A stretch of 64,000 bases of DNA from Verrucomicrobiota bacterium. Lineage in GTDB: Bacteria; Verrucomicrobiota; Verrucomicrobiia; Limisphaerales; J093. The stretch is taken from NCBI GenBank assembly GCA_027493615.1, contig JAOSKK010000012.1:434001-498000 (forward strand), in the 5' to 3' direction. Below the pieces are notes generated by a model, which was given only the letters and a program-made list of their open reading frames with translations, was not told the DNA's origin and ran no database searches. Position numbers and translations under genes: made by a program. This document shows, piece after piece, positions 26,739 to 38,257 of this stretch (position 1 is its first letter; every line of letters begins with the position of its first letter).

Positions 26739-28446
26739 ATGAGCACACCCGTATCAGGACTGGCCTCGGGATTCGACTGGAGCGCGATGGTGGAGCAACT
26801 GACGGAGCTGGAGCGGGCTCCGCAGAAACAGTTGCTGAGCGAGCAGCTTCGGTTGCAGGAGCAGAGCCAGGCGTTGGGCGGTCTCAAGACCCAGCTCGGG
26901 GTGTTGCGCAATCGCCTCAGTCTGCTGAAGGACCCGGCGCTGTATGGCAGCCGAACCGCGACTTCGAGCGAGCCGACGCGGGGGACGGTCGCGGTGGCAG
27001 GCGGGGCGACTGTGGGGCAGTACACGTTTACCATCTCGCAGCTCGCCACCGCATCGGTGCAGACCGGGACGGCGAACGTGGGGCGGCGACTGCACGACAC
27101 GAGCGACGTGTCCGCGCTGGCGTTGAGCTCGGCGGGATTCGCCACGGCGGTCACCGCCGGCACGTTCCTGGTGAACGGGCAGCAGGTGACGGTGGCGGCG
27201 ACCGACACGCTGGGCGCGGTGTTCGACAAAATCGCGACGGCGACCGGCAACGCGGTGACGGCGGGCTACGATCCGGACACGGACCGGATCACGCTGAGCA
27301 GTGCCACGCCCATCGTCCTGGGCAGTCCCACGGACAGCAGCAACTTCCTCGCCGTCGCGAAGCTCTACGGGAACGGGACCGGTGCCGTCACCAGCCGCAG
27401 CGAGCTGGGGGCCGTGAAGTTGAGCGGTACGCTGGCGCAGGCGAATTTCGGCACGCCCCTGACGGGCGGGAGCAATGGATCTTTCAAGATCAATGGCGTG
27501 ACAATCGCCTACGATGCGGCGGTGGACACCGTGGCCGGTTTGCTGGACCGGATCAACGCGTCCACGGCGGGGGTGGTGGCCCGTTATGACGCGGTCCATG
27601 ACCGGTTCACGCTGACGAACCAAGCCACCGGGAGCCTGGGCGTGGCGCTCGAGGATGGCGTCGACAGCAATTTCCTGGCGGCCAGCGGGCTGCTCGGCGG
27701 ATCGCTCGCAGTGGGCCGGAACCTGGAATACACGGTCAACGGGGGCGGCACCCTGATCAGCCAGAGCAACACGATCACCGCAGCGAGTTCGGGCTTGACC
27801 GGCTTGAACGTGACGGCCCTGGCCGAGGGGTCGTTCACGGTCACGGTGGGCGTGGACACGGCGCGCATCCGGAGTGCGGTGGTCGATTTCGTGAACGAGT
27901 ACAACCGGACCCAGGGGCAGATTGGCACCCAAACGGCGAGTTCCACCGACGCCAAGGGGCAAGGTGACGGCCGGACTGCTGGCGGAGGATGCGACGGTGA
28001 ACGATCTCAGCCGGCAACTGCGCGCGCTGGCGGCGGGCACGCTGAGTGGTTTGTCCGGATCGCTGACGCGGCTGGAAGGGCTGGGCTTTTCGACGAACGG
28101 CTACGACGACACCTTCTCGACGGCGGACCTGACGGGCCTGGACGCGTTGTTGCGGGATGACCTGGGGTCGGTGGAGGCGTTCTTTTCGGACGCCACCCAC
28201 GGGCTCGGGGTCAAGCTGGACGCGTATCTGGAGAAGGCGATTGGGGAAGCCGGTTCGATGACCGCGCGCCAGACGACGTTGACGCGGCAGGCAGGGAGCA
28301 TCGACACCCAAGTCGCGGACATGGAAAAGCAGGTGCAGCAGAATCGCGAACGGTTGATCGCGAGTTTTGTGGCCATGGAACAGGCCCAGGCAAACATCAA
28401 CCAGCAGCTCCAGTATCTGCTGCAGCGGTTCGGCACGACGAGCTGA
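26739..28446 (+). CDS. fliD: Flagellar filament cap protein FliD (one frame break)
   Basis: FliD caps the filament and promotes flagellin folding. The N-terminus STPVSGLASGFDWSAMVEQL, TELERAPQKQLLSEQLRLQE and QALGGLKTQLGVLRNRLSLL matches the FliD N-terminal domain; the variable middle has Ig-like repeats; the C-terminal coil DTQVADMEKQVQQNRERLIA with SFVAMEQAQANINQQLQYLL is diagnostic. One break in AAGGGG near 27957 separates ASSTDAKG from KVTAGLLAEDATVNDLSRQL. About 568 residues. It is the only flagellar gene on the plus strand and reads divergently from flgB. Confidence 0.94.
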
Positions 28447-28481
28447 GCACCGGAAGGGATTGGCGCAAGAGAGTCGCCGCG

Positions 28482-30665
28482 TCAGACCAACAGGAGCTTG
28501 GTGGTGGCGGCTTCCTCGTCCCAGCCGCGCGTGGGTTTGCTGGTGATCGAGGCGACGTCCTTGATCGAGATCTGACGGCCCCGCGCCTTCGCCCCCTTCA
28601 CCTCGACCTGTGACGGGTCGCAGGTTTGCTGGTTGATCTTCTGATACGGCGCGGGCTTGTAGCGGATGTACAGGAGCGGCGGGGTGTCGGGCTCGAGGAA
28701 CAGCACCTTGGCCTTCTCCGGCGTCAGGCTGTATTCCTTGTTCAGGATCGTGCCCCGAAGGTGAAGCGCTTGAGATAACTCGCGTCGCGCGTGCTGTAGC
28801 AGAGCGTGAAGACCCGGTCACGTTCGGGCAGCCCGACGTGGAGAAGGTCGGGACCAACGAACAACTTCTCGGGCAGCTCGATGACCTTGTAGCGGCCGTC
28901 GCGGAAGACGAGCAGGAGCCGGTCGAACTTGGTGCAGTCGGTGCGGAACTCCTCCCCCGCCACCTTGTAGCCGAGGTAACCGCTGGCGCGGTCGTAGGCG
29001 ACCTTGAACGCCTTGAAAGCGGCCTCGCGGACGTCGATTTCATCGTGCCGACTGCTCTTGGTGAGGCGGGGGGTACTGGGGCCCGTAGGTGGCCAGGAGC
29101 TGTTCGAGGTGGGCGATGGCGTAAGGCACGAGCCGTTTGAGATGCTTGCGGGTCTGCGCCAACTCCGCCTTGACCCGCTCGAGCTCCTCGCGGTGCTTGC
29201 GGATGTCGAAAAGCGAGATGCGCCGAATGCGGACCTGCAGGAGGCGTTCGACGTCGGGGTCGGTCAGCGGCCGGACGAGTTCTCCGGCGAAGGGCTGGAA
29301 ACCGCTGACGACCGCCGCGGCCACGGCCTCGCCGGTCTTGCAGCTCTCGATGCGCTTGTAGATGCGTTCCTCGATGAAGATGCGCTCGAGGGTGCGGTAG
29401 TGGAGCTCGTCTTCGAGCTGGCGGGCCTTGAGTTCGAGCTCGCGCTGGAGCAGGGCCACGAGCTGGGCGGTGTTCTCGCGGAGCACCTCGCTCACCGTCA
29501 GCTCCACAGGTCGATGGTCGCGAATGACAATGATCCGGCTCGACAGGGTCACCTCGCAGTCCGTGAACGCGTAGAGGGCGTCCACCAGCTTGGCGGCCTC
29601 CACCCCCGGCGGGCACTTGACCTCGATCTCGACCTCGTCGGAGGTGTAGTCGTGGACGGCCTTGACCTTCAGCTTGCCCTTGCGGACGGCGTCCTCGATG
29701 GAGGCGGTCAGCGATTCGGTCGTGGTGGCCGGGGGCAGCTCCTTGATGACCACGGTCTGGTCGTCCTTGACCTTGATCCGGGCCCGGACCTGCACGCTGC
29801 CGCGGCCGTCCTGGTAACCGCGCGCGTCCATCAAGCCGCCGGTGGGGAAGTCGGGCAGGCACTTGAAGGGCTGGTGCTTGAGGATGGCGATCTGGGCGGC
29901 GAGCAGCTCGGGGAAGTTGTGGGGCAGGATGCGGGCGGCGAGCCCGACCGCGATGCCCTCGGTGCCGAGCATGAGGACGAGGGGCAGCTTGCAGGGCAGG
30001 GTGACCGGTTCCTGGTTGCGGCCGTCGTAGCTGGGAACGACCTCGGTGATCTCGTCGTGGAAGAGCTCGGTGCGGGCGAGTTCCGTCAGCCGGGCCTCGA
30101 TGTAACGGGGTGCGGCGGGCGGATCGCCGGTGTAGAGGTTGCCGAAGTTCCCCTGGCCCTCGATGAGGTACCGCTTGTTGGCAAGCACGACCAGGGCTTC
30201 CCCAATCGCGGCGTCCCCGTGCGGATGGTACTTCATCGTGTCGCCGACGATGTTCGCCACCTTGGTGAAGCGGCCGTCGTCGCTGCGGTGCATCGCCCAC
30301 AGGATCCGGCGCTGCACCGGCTTCAGACCGTCGGCGAGGTTGGGAATGGCCCGGTCCCGGATGACGTACGAGGCGTAGTCGAGGAAGCTCCGGTCCACGC
30401 GGCGATGCAGCGGGACCTCGGCTTGCTTGGGGTCGAAAGGGCGGGTCACCGCCACCGCCGCCGCCGACTCCGCGACGACGTGCGCCGCACTCCCGTTCGC
30501 CGTCTCGCTGGCAGCGGAAGCTTTGTCCGCATCCGCGACGGAGCCACTGCCGTTGCCAGACCGGGGGCGTGCCGCCGACGGCGGTGCCGCCGCCCCGTGG
30601 GGGTCCGGCAGCCCGTTCATCCGCAAGGCCAACTGACCGGGATCTGTCTTTCGCTTCTTGCCCAT
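28482..30665 (-). CDS. parC: DNA topoisomerase IV subunit A, Bacteroidetes-type ParC (two frame breaks)
   Basis: Catalytic subunit of a type IIA topoisomerase. The 5Y-CAP and tower regions are complete in the first 541 residues: LDYASYVIRDRAIPNLADGL, KPVQRRILWAMHRSDDGRFT, NIVGDTMKYHPHGDAAIGEA, and PPAAPRYIEARLTELARTEL with the active-site Tyr at about residue 188. Later frames give the short C-terminal part (YLGYKVAGEEFRTDCTKFDR, ELPEKLFVGPDLLHVGLPER, EVKGAKARGRQISIKDVASI), which resembles the compact ParC of Bacteroidetes and not the six-bladed GyrA tail. Breaks lie at a G run near 29062 and near 28755. An N-terminal low-complexity extension of about 75 residues may mean a later start. No parE is adjacent. 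Confidence 0.85.
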
Positions 30666-30907
30666 GACTCAATGCGTAACCCTGGCCGACGCCCGCGCCG
30701 ACGGCGCCGCCAAGCCCGGCATGCTGGCGTCCCATCAGTCGAAAGGGAAGCCCGCGCACGGGCCGAGGGCAGCGTCGGAGGACGGCTGCCTTGGCAACGG
30801 GATGGATCGTGCCCGGGACAACCGCGGCACGGGGGGAGGGGAGAAACGACCTGGGCTTCCAAGGCTGCCGACTTGCCTGCCCGCGGGTGGTTCGGAACAC
30901 TCCCGCC

Positions 30908-33383
30908 ATGAACCAGACGCCGGCATTCAGACCGCTCCACACACCAGGAGGCGCCGTCGCGACATCTTCGAGCTGGTCTGCGATGTGGAGGACGGGCCCT
31001 GCACTCCCGGCGATCGTGTTGGCCCTCCTCGTTGGCTGGACGGCCATGGGCAAAGCCCGGACGGCCGAAATGTCGCGCGAGACGACCGTCCGCGTGGCCA
31101 GCTTCGCCTGCGACGTCACCCCGCCCGTGGGACATCCCTTGTGCGGCGGCTGGATCCGGCCGCTCGAGGCCGTGGAGGATCCCCTTTGGGCGAAGGGCAT
31201 CGTGCTGGCCAACGAGGATCAGCGCCACGTGATCTGCGTGGTGGATTGGTGCCTGCTCCAAACCGGCGCCCATGATCTGTTCCGTCGAAAACTGGCCAAC
31301 GCGGCCGGCGTCGCCGAAAGCCACGTCACCGTCCACACCGTCCATCAGCACAACGCCCCCCTCGCCGACACCCGGGCGCAGGAGCTCCTCGACGCCGTGC
31401 CCAACGCCCCGCGCCACCTGGATCCGGCCTTTCTTGCTGAGGCGACGGATCGGCTCGCCCGTGCGGCGCGCAAGGCGTGCAGCCAGCTCGAGGCCGTGAC
31501 CCACGTCGGGCATGGGCGGGCGCGCGTCGAGCGGTTTGCGTCGAACCGACGCGTGCGGTTGGCGGACGGCGCGGTGCACGTCCGGTACAGCGCCACGCGG
31601 GATCCGGTGCTGGCGGCGGCGCCGGAGGGGCTCATCGATCCCTGGCTGCGCACCGTCACGCTCGCGCACCACGACCGGCCGTTGGTGCGGCTGCACTACT
31701 ACGCCACACACCCGATGAGCTATTACGGCGATGGCCGGGCCACGGCCGATACCGTGGGGTTGGCCCGGGAACAGCTCGAGCGCGAGGAGGGTGTTCCGCA
31801 GCTCTATTTCACGGGCTGCGCCGGCAATATCACGGCCGGCAAGTACAACGACGGCTCGCCAGAAGCGAGGCGCGAGTTGACGGAACGGATTCACGCCGCC
31901 ATGCGGCAGGCCATCGCCAACACCACGTGGGCACCGCTCGCGAACCTGGACTGGGCCGTCGCGGACGTGGCGTTCGCCGCCCGGCAGGAACCGGAATGGT
32001 CCGCCGACCACGCGCGGGCGACGCTGGCCGATGCGGGGGCGTCGGCCCAAGCCCGTTTGAAGGCGGCTTTGGACCTGGCCTGGCTTGAACGGCTGCAGGC
32101 GGAACCCCTGGTCGCGATCAGCCGGCTGCGGCTCGGGCCGGTCACGCTGTTGCACCTGCCGGGCGAAGCGTTTGTCGAGTATCAGCTCTACGCCCAAAGT
32201 CTCCGGCCGGCGGAGTGCGTGGCGGTGGCCGCTTACGGCGAGAGCGGGCCCGGTTACATCTGCTGCGACGCGGCCCTCAGCGAGGGCGGGTACGAACCGA
32301 CGATGTCCCGCGTGGGGCCGCCCAGCGAATTCCGACTCAAGGAAGCCATCGCGAAGCTGGTGGGCACGACGCTGGCCGAAGGCGAAGCGCCCTTCTACCC
32401 GGACAAGCTCCGCTTGCTCGCCTGGCGTGATGCCCGCGGCGTGGAGCACGAGATCCGGACCACGACGGACTGGGCACGACGTCGCGCCCACATCCTGGCG
32501 GCCATGGAGCAGGTGATGGGTCAGTCACCCGCACGGGGTTCCGTCGGCGCGCCGCAGATAGAAGTGATCACCGAAGAGCGCTTTCCGGGTTACCTCCAGC
32601 GCCGGATCCGGTTTGACACTGCGGATGGCGATCGCGTTCCGGCGTACGTGTTGATCCCGTCGAAACCGTCCGGTCGACGACCGGCGATGCTCTGCCTGCA
32701 CCAGACCACGCCCGTGGGGAAGGCGGAACCCGCCGGGCTGGCCGGCAGCCCGAACCTGCATTACGCCCGCGAGTTGGCCCGGCGCGGATTCGCCGCCCTC
32801 GCGCCGGACTATCCGAACTTCGGCGATTACCGGGCAGACGCCTATGCCCTGGGCTACGCGAGCGCGACGATGAAGGGCATCGTGAACCATCGTCGGGCGG
32901 TGGACGTGCTGGTGTCGTTGCCCGAGGTGGACCCGGAGCGGCTGGGCGTGATCGGCCATTCGCTGGGCGGGCACAACGCGCTTTTTCGTGGCGGCCTTCG
33001 AGCCACGGCTCCGGGCGGTGGTGACAAGCTGCGGGTTCAACTCGTTCTTCAAGTATCAGGGCGGTGACCTGACGGGCTGGAGTCATGCGGGATACATGCC
33101 GCGGATCGCCGCCGGGTTTGGCTGCGACGCGAAACAGATGCCGTTCGATTTCACCGAGGTGCTGGCAGCCCTGGCGCCGCGGGCGGTGTTTGTCAATGCC
33201 CCGCGCGGAGACTCGAACTTCGAATTGTCCGGCGTACAGGATTGCTTCTCGGCCGCCCGGCCGGTCTATGCGCTGTTCGGCGCGTCGGATCGGCTGGTGC
33301 TTGAGACACCCGACGCCGGCCATGACTTCCCGCCGGACGTCCGCGAGCGCGCCTATGAGTGGCTCGAGACCGTCCTCGACTGA
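30908..33383 (+). CDS. Secreted fusion of a neutral-ceramidase-like domain and an alpha/beta hydrolase (one frame break)
   Basis: After a signal peptide (PALPAIVLALLVGWTAMGKA) the N-terminal half resembles neutral ceramidase-like proteins of planctomycetes and verrucomicrobia: ASFACDVTPPVGHPLCGGWI, VHTVHQHNAPLADTRAQELL, LHYYATHPMSYYGDGRATAD and QLYFTGCAGNITAGKYNDGS. The C-terminal third is an alpha/beta hydrolase of the dienelactone-hydrolase/acetyl-esterase type with nucleophile motif GHSLGGH, then in a second frame FGASDRLV (likely acid region) and DAGHDFP (likely catalytic His). The break is an extra T in a five-T run at about 32982-32986. About 824 residues. Substrate is unknown. The ATG at 30908 gives the best signal peptide. 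Confidence 0.72.
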
Positions 33384-34548
33384 GACACGAGGGACATGGG
33401 GGGCTGAGGACGGCCCGCCGGGACCCGCACCTCCGCCTCTTCCCCTCAAGCCCCTCTGTGTCTCTCGCGCCTTTGTGGTGCTCCTCCCCCGGAGACTTCC
33501 CCACCGCCCCCGAGCGGAAGCCGGTCATGCCCCGCAGAAACACGAAGCTCGCCGAGAGAAGCCAGGGGGGTGAGCACCACCGGAAACCACCTGATCCACT
33601 CCCTCCGCTCAGTCGACTGCTGCAATCCCCTATGTTCGTAATCGGTGGAGGAACCCCCTTCCCCTGGTTTCTCCGCAGATTCCGAACATCGGGAACTGGC
33701 ACGACGGAATCTCCGCCTCCTCCTGACCGCACCTATACCCTCCGGGAGGAACCCATCACCCGAACTCTCACGAAGCGTTTGGAGTGCGAGTGCTTCAGCA
33801 CCGCTTTGCCTGGACTGGGGCGCTTCCATCCGCCTGTCTCCGCATCCCGGCCTGAGCACGTCTCCTCGCCCATCAACGCTCGGCTGCACTTTTTTGAAAA
33901 AAGTGCGTTACGATTTTCAGATTCTTCCTTTTGTACAGGTAGGGGCGCAAGTGAGCGCCCTCACTTATGCGCACTCAGGTATCTCGGGTCACGTCCGTAA
34001 GCCCTGACGAGAGCGGGGCCGCCCAGCCGGTGAGCTTGTGTTGGAACCTGTTGTTCGCCAGCGTGTTCGGTAGCCAGACAGAGTCGACGTGGGGCCGCCC
34101 GCCAGCCCCTGGTTCTTCGCGACCTGTCGAGGGACCCTTCGGGTTCCGATCGCTGAGCGCTGCAGGTCGGGGTCCCCGATGGTCAGCCTGGGGCGGAGGC
34201 TCGGTGCGGTTGCTGGCGACCACGAGTATCTCCGGTACCCGAAGCTCAAGCGTGCACGTCGGGCAACTCGTCAGTTCCACGGCGCAGGCAGTCTCGATGG
34301 GACGAACCGCGGCCCGACTCACGGCTCGGTTTGCGGTGGACGTTGTCGCAGCTCTGGGGGTTCCGAACCTGGGCAGCCCGGTCTTGTCCCGGGTTCGTTC
34401 AACCTGCGTGGGGAGATCGGGTCGTGGGTTGTACCGGCCGGCAGGTTCTCGCCAGTTCACACGCCTGATGAATGTAATCTGGGGGGTAGTGGCGCCTCAG
34501 GGAGATCGGGGCGTTCAAGTCACAAGTTAGATGTTGTGGAGAAAACCT
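33384..34548. other. Long noncoding stretch with repeats, a T/A palindrome and a different composition
   Basis: No gene supported. A TTCGTAATCGG/..CCGAACATCGGG hairpin repeat lies at 33629-33693 and a GGAGTGCGAGTGCTTC repeat at 33772-33810. At 33886-33906 is a perfect 21-base palindrome with arms GCACTTTTTT and AAAAAAGTGC, which could act as a bidirectional terminator. From about 33910 to 34530 the sequence is less GC-rich than its surroundings, has long open frames on both strands with no family resemblance, and ends ACAAGTTAGATGTTGTGG just before the HAF gene. Confidence 0.6.
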
Positions 34549-35499
34549 ATGAAGACCTATCGGACAACTGCATTCGTGTTCGTACTCGTCGGTACGGTGG
34601 CCGTGGCAGGCCCGCCCTCGCCCACTGCGGCGGACTATGAGTTCCACACGTTCCAGGCTCCGGACGCCTTGGACACCCTGCCCTTCGGCTTGAACAACCA
34701 GGGTCTCGCCAGCGGGCTCTGGTACGGCTGGGACTTCACCCCGGAGGGATCCCTCACGGCTGAGTACGGTTTTCTGTACAGCATCGAGGGCGGACTCTGG
34801 ACGGTGGAGGCTCCCTTCCCCGGAGTACGTTACACCCTCCTCTACCAGATCAACCAACGGGGCGATGTGGCTGCGGGCGTGGGGACCGAGCCCTCGGTGG
34901 CTGCTGTGGCGGCGGTTTACCATTCACGCAGCGACACTTGGACGGTCCTGCCTGATCCTGATCCGTCGTCGGTATCCAGCCAGGCGGTGGGCATCAATGA
35001 CCGGGGTCAGATCTTCGGAAGCGGGGGGACAATCTATTCTGGCTGAACAATCACGGCTGGATCTACGAGCGTGGTCAGTACACCTTCTTTGACGCACCCG
35101 GAGCCTCGCCTGATTCCCTACGGTACCCTGGTCAGCTCTGCCAACAATCGCGGCGATGTCGCAGGCGATTACTACGACAGCGATGGCGGGGTTCACGGAT
35201 ACGTACGATATGGCCAGGACGGTCGAATCGAGACGATTGACGTGCCGTTCGGGGTGCCGGGAACGACAAGCGCCATGGCGATCAGCAATCAGGGCACCAT
35301 TGTGGGTAGCTACCTCGGCGACGATGGGCGCAGGCACGGGTTCATCTTGAGAAACGGAGAGTACACTGTCTTCGACGCCCCGGGAGCCGCCAACACGGCC
35401 CTTTCGGCGATCAACGATCGCGGTGACCTCGCTGGCTATACCTATGTGGATTGGGATCATGCCAGCGTCGCTTTCATCGCGATCCGGAAGGGGAAATAG
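34549..35499 (+). CDS. Secreted HAF-repeat protein (two frame breaks)
   Basis: Start ATG 34549 is preceded by GGAG and leads into a signal peptide (MKTYRTTAFVFVLVGTVAVA). The mature part consists of HAF-type beta repeats with FGLNNQGLASG, QINQRGDVAAGV, GINDRGQIFGSG, SSANNRGDVAGDYYDSDGG, AISNQGTIVGSYLGDDGRRH and AINDRGDLAGYTYVD, each paired with a FDAPGA-like segment. Breaks lie in the six-G run near 35027 and near 35105; otherwise the repeats are continuous. HAF proteins are extracellular, with no known catalytic role. An alternative start at 34531 lacks a ribosome binding site. Confidence 0.78.
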
Positions 35500-35583
35500 A
35501 TCGGGCGGACGGGAGGGGCTGCGACTGCTGGCGCGCGCGGTGCGGGGACCAAGAGTTGGTTCTGTTGACTCGAGAATTGTCAA

Positions 35584-37939
35584 ATGTCAATGTTTGACCC
35601 CATTGCCTCTCGGCGCCGGGTCAACCCACCCAGCCTGCGAGCGTCGGGCCTGCCGCCCTCACCGGGCGGTGGCGCCGGGAAAGTCAGGTCCTGTCTCACG
35701 CTGGGTTGTACGTCGATCATCGCCGCCTTGACGGCCTGCCAGACGGGCGACGTGAGATCGGGAGTGGAGGGTGTACCGATCGAGATCCAGGCGGGCGAGC
35801 TCGCCGTCCAGTTTCGCGACAACTCCTCGTCGCCCCAACTGCTGAGCGGGGTGGACCGCCTGGTTCACCTTGCGAACGCGCCCGACTTCGACGCCTTTGA
35901 CCCGCATGATCCCGGCTCCTCGGCGGGGTTGAACTTCGAACACATCATCGCCGGCCACGCGGACCCGGCAAACTGGTTCGCCCCACGCCACGGCCCCTAT
36001 GCGTTGCGGCGGGGGAACGCGTCGAATTCGGTGATCCTGGTGCGGCAGGCCAAGGACGATCCGTGGGCCCTCGCGAGCACGATGGAGTACACGGTCACGG
36101 CCCCGCACGCGATTGACTTCGAGTTCCGTTGTCGGCCGCACGATGTCCGGCGGTTTGGACGGCACGGCTACGCCGTGTTGTTCTGGGCCAACTACCTCAA
36201 CGACGTCGAGGATGTGGCCCTGCATTTCCGCGGGGTTACAGGCCCCGGCGGGCCGGAACAGTGGGTGGCGGCCGACGCCCCGGCGGGTCCACCCGATTAC
36301 GTGGGGGGCGGCACGTATCGGCATGCCGCCGCAGCGCCGCTCGCGTACGATACCGACCACAACCTCAAGCTCAACCTCTGGAGCTACGAGTACCCGCGCT
36401 TCACGGTCCCCTGTTACTACGGCCTCGCCGCGCACGGGATGGTCTTCATCCTGATGTTCGACCGCGCGTGGTCGGTGGAGGACGAAATCCGGTTCAGCCT
36501 GTTCAAGTTCAAGGTGGGCGAGCAGGTCCGGCGGCCCGCCTGGGATTTCCAGTATGTGATCCATCGCGTGGAAGCGGGCAAGGAGTACGGCTATCGCGGG
36601 CGGTTGGTCTGGAAGCGTTTCGTGAGTCCGGAGGATTGCCTTCAGGAATATCAGACGTGGGTGCGATCGTTGGCCGGGACCCGGGCGCCCGGAGTCGCCG
36701 CGCCTGAACCGAGCCCCGCGCTCACGAAGGCCGAGGACCCAAACGCGAACACGCAGGTGACCCAGCCGGGTTGGCGCCTGCCGCCACGAGGTCCGGTCGC
36801 CCGCCGCACGCCAGGCCTGGTGAACTACTTTCACCTGGACCTGCCCGAGGGCCGCGTCGACCACAAGGAGGAGCGCCTTGCCCAGTGGAACGTCGTCATT
36901 CTGAACCACGACCTCGTGGCGGGTGAAGGTTTGTCGCTGACGCGCATGCGGACGGCGAATCCGGACCTCACACTCCTGGCCTGGATCCCGCTTCAGGGGG
37001 CCCAATGCGGGCTTGGCCCGAGGCGTGCCGCGCCAGGGGGAGCGGGACTGGTACGCCCGGGCGGCGGACGGGACTTATCTGACGCCGCATTGGGGAGGGC
37101 GCCTGATGAACGTGTGGGTTCAGGACCACGCCTGGCCGCGACACGTGCTGAACTACGTCCGCCAGCACTGTCTCCGGCCGGGGGGCTATGACGGTCTGAT
37201 GCTGGATTGTCTGTGGCCCACCGAACCGGCCGGCCATGACGTCAACGGCGACGGGATCCGCGATGCGCGCGACACGGCCGCCTGGCAGGCGGGCATGATG
37301 TTCCTGTTAAGACAACTGCGCGCAGAGTTTCCCGGCGCCATCCTGGTCGGCAACGGCGGTGTGCCGTGGCCTGCGGATTGTCCTTATTACGAATTCGCCA
37401 ACGGTTGCATGCACGAGAACGCGTTGGGGGACCAGTTCGGTGGTGAGGCCTGGGGCGGGCTCTGGGAGGCCTACCGGACGGCCCTGTCACGCGTTGTGGG
37501 ACGACCCGCGTATCACTTCATCCAGGTGGACGTCCGTGCGGATCGGCGCACCCAGGATGCCGCCGCGCGTCTGTCCGGGCTGACGGCGAACGACCGTCGC
37601 CGGCTCCGGCTCGGGCTGGCAACCACGATGCTGCTGGACGGAGGTTACTTCGGGTTCGACCGCGGCGATTGCCTCCATGGCCAACTCTGGTGGTTTGACG
37701 AGTACGACGTGGACCTGGGTCGCCCGCGGGGCTCGTTCGTCGAGGGACGGTATGGACCGGGCACGTTCGCGCGCGAGTTCGAACACGGCTTCGTGGTGGT
37801 CAACCCCACAGAAACGGCCGTTGAGATCCCCGCTGCCGACGGCCTCCGCCAAGGGGAAGTCGCGCCAGGGCCGCGAGCGTGGGTCGTGCCGCCGGGCGAT
37901 GCCCGGATCTTCACCCGCACGAGCGCTCGCCCCCCGTGA
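35584..37939 (+). CDS. Two-domain lipoprotein with a GHL15-like glycosidase C-terminus (one frame break)
   Basis: A lipobox (SIIAALTAC, cysteine about residue 52) suggests an anchored lipoprotein; the 40 residues before it are atypical, so the true start is probably later. The first domain (residues about 70-360) has YAVLFWANYLNDVEDVALHF, NLKLNLWSYEYPRFTVPCYY and PAWDFQYVIHRVEAGKEYGY and looks like an all-beta domain of unknown family. The C-terminal domain, after a break in a G run near 37000, has GGYDGLMLDCLWPTEPAG, FLLRQLRAEFPGAILVGNGG, CPYYEFANGCMHENALGDQF and TTMLLDGGYFGFDRGDCLHG, resembling hypothetical glycosyl hydrolase family 15 (GHL15). The metal-like DVNGDGIRDARD loop is calcium-binding in style. 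Confidence 0.65.
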
Positions 37940-38257
37940 ACCCCCGGTGAGGACACCGGGCCTGCAACCTGTAGGCCGGGTCCCCCGACCCGGCGGGGAG
38001 GCTTCATGGCGCCTGTGTCGATCCAAGCGAATCCCGTCACTTCCCCTCCCCGAGGTTCGTAATCGGTGGAGGGACTCCCCGTCTGGGATGCTCCACCGGT
38101 TACGAACATCGGGACTTGGGCTGAGGGCGGCGCTGCATGAACCGGAATCCGCCCGTCCCGATTCGCCTGTCCCCCTGCGTCCGTAACCCAGCCCCGGGGG
38201 CAAGGGGCCCCATTTTGACCTCGCCTTGGAAGCGGTTGGCACTAATCTGCGGGCCGC
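37940..38257. repeat. Gap with two dispersed hairpin repeats
   Basis: No gene supported. At 37945-38001 lies the repeat with CACCGGGCCTGCAACC and CCCCCGACCCGGCGGGG; at 38048-38114 the hairpin with arms GGTTCGTAATCGGTGGAG and CTCCACCGGTTACGAACATC. The same pair occurs at 14531-14701 in inverse order, so the two repeats may move or expand together. The last 30 bases hold the leader of the next gene. Confidence 0.75.

Noticed and set aside
27841-31212. An 1123-codon minus-strand frame opposite fliD, parC and the ceramidase gene
   Set aside because: Sequence is shadow coding in all parts; parC motifs lie in a different minus-strand frame, and fliD and the ceramidase-like gene lie on the plus strand.
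34531-34548. Upstream ATG for the HAF gene
   Set aside because: The six extra codons have no ribosome binding site and break the signal peptide; the ATG at 34549 has GGAG at proper spacing.
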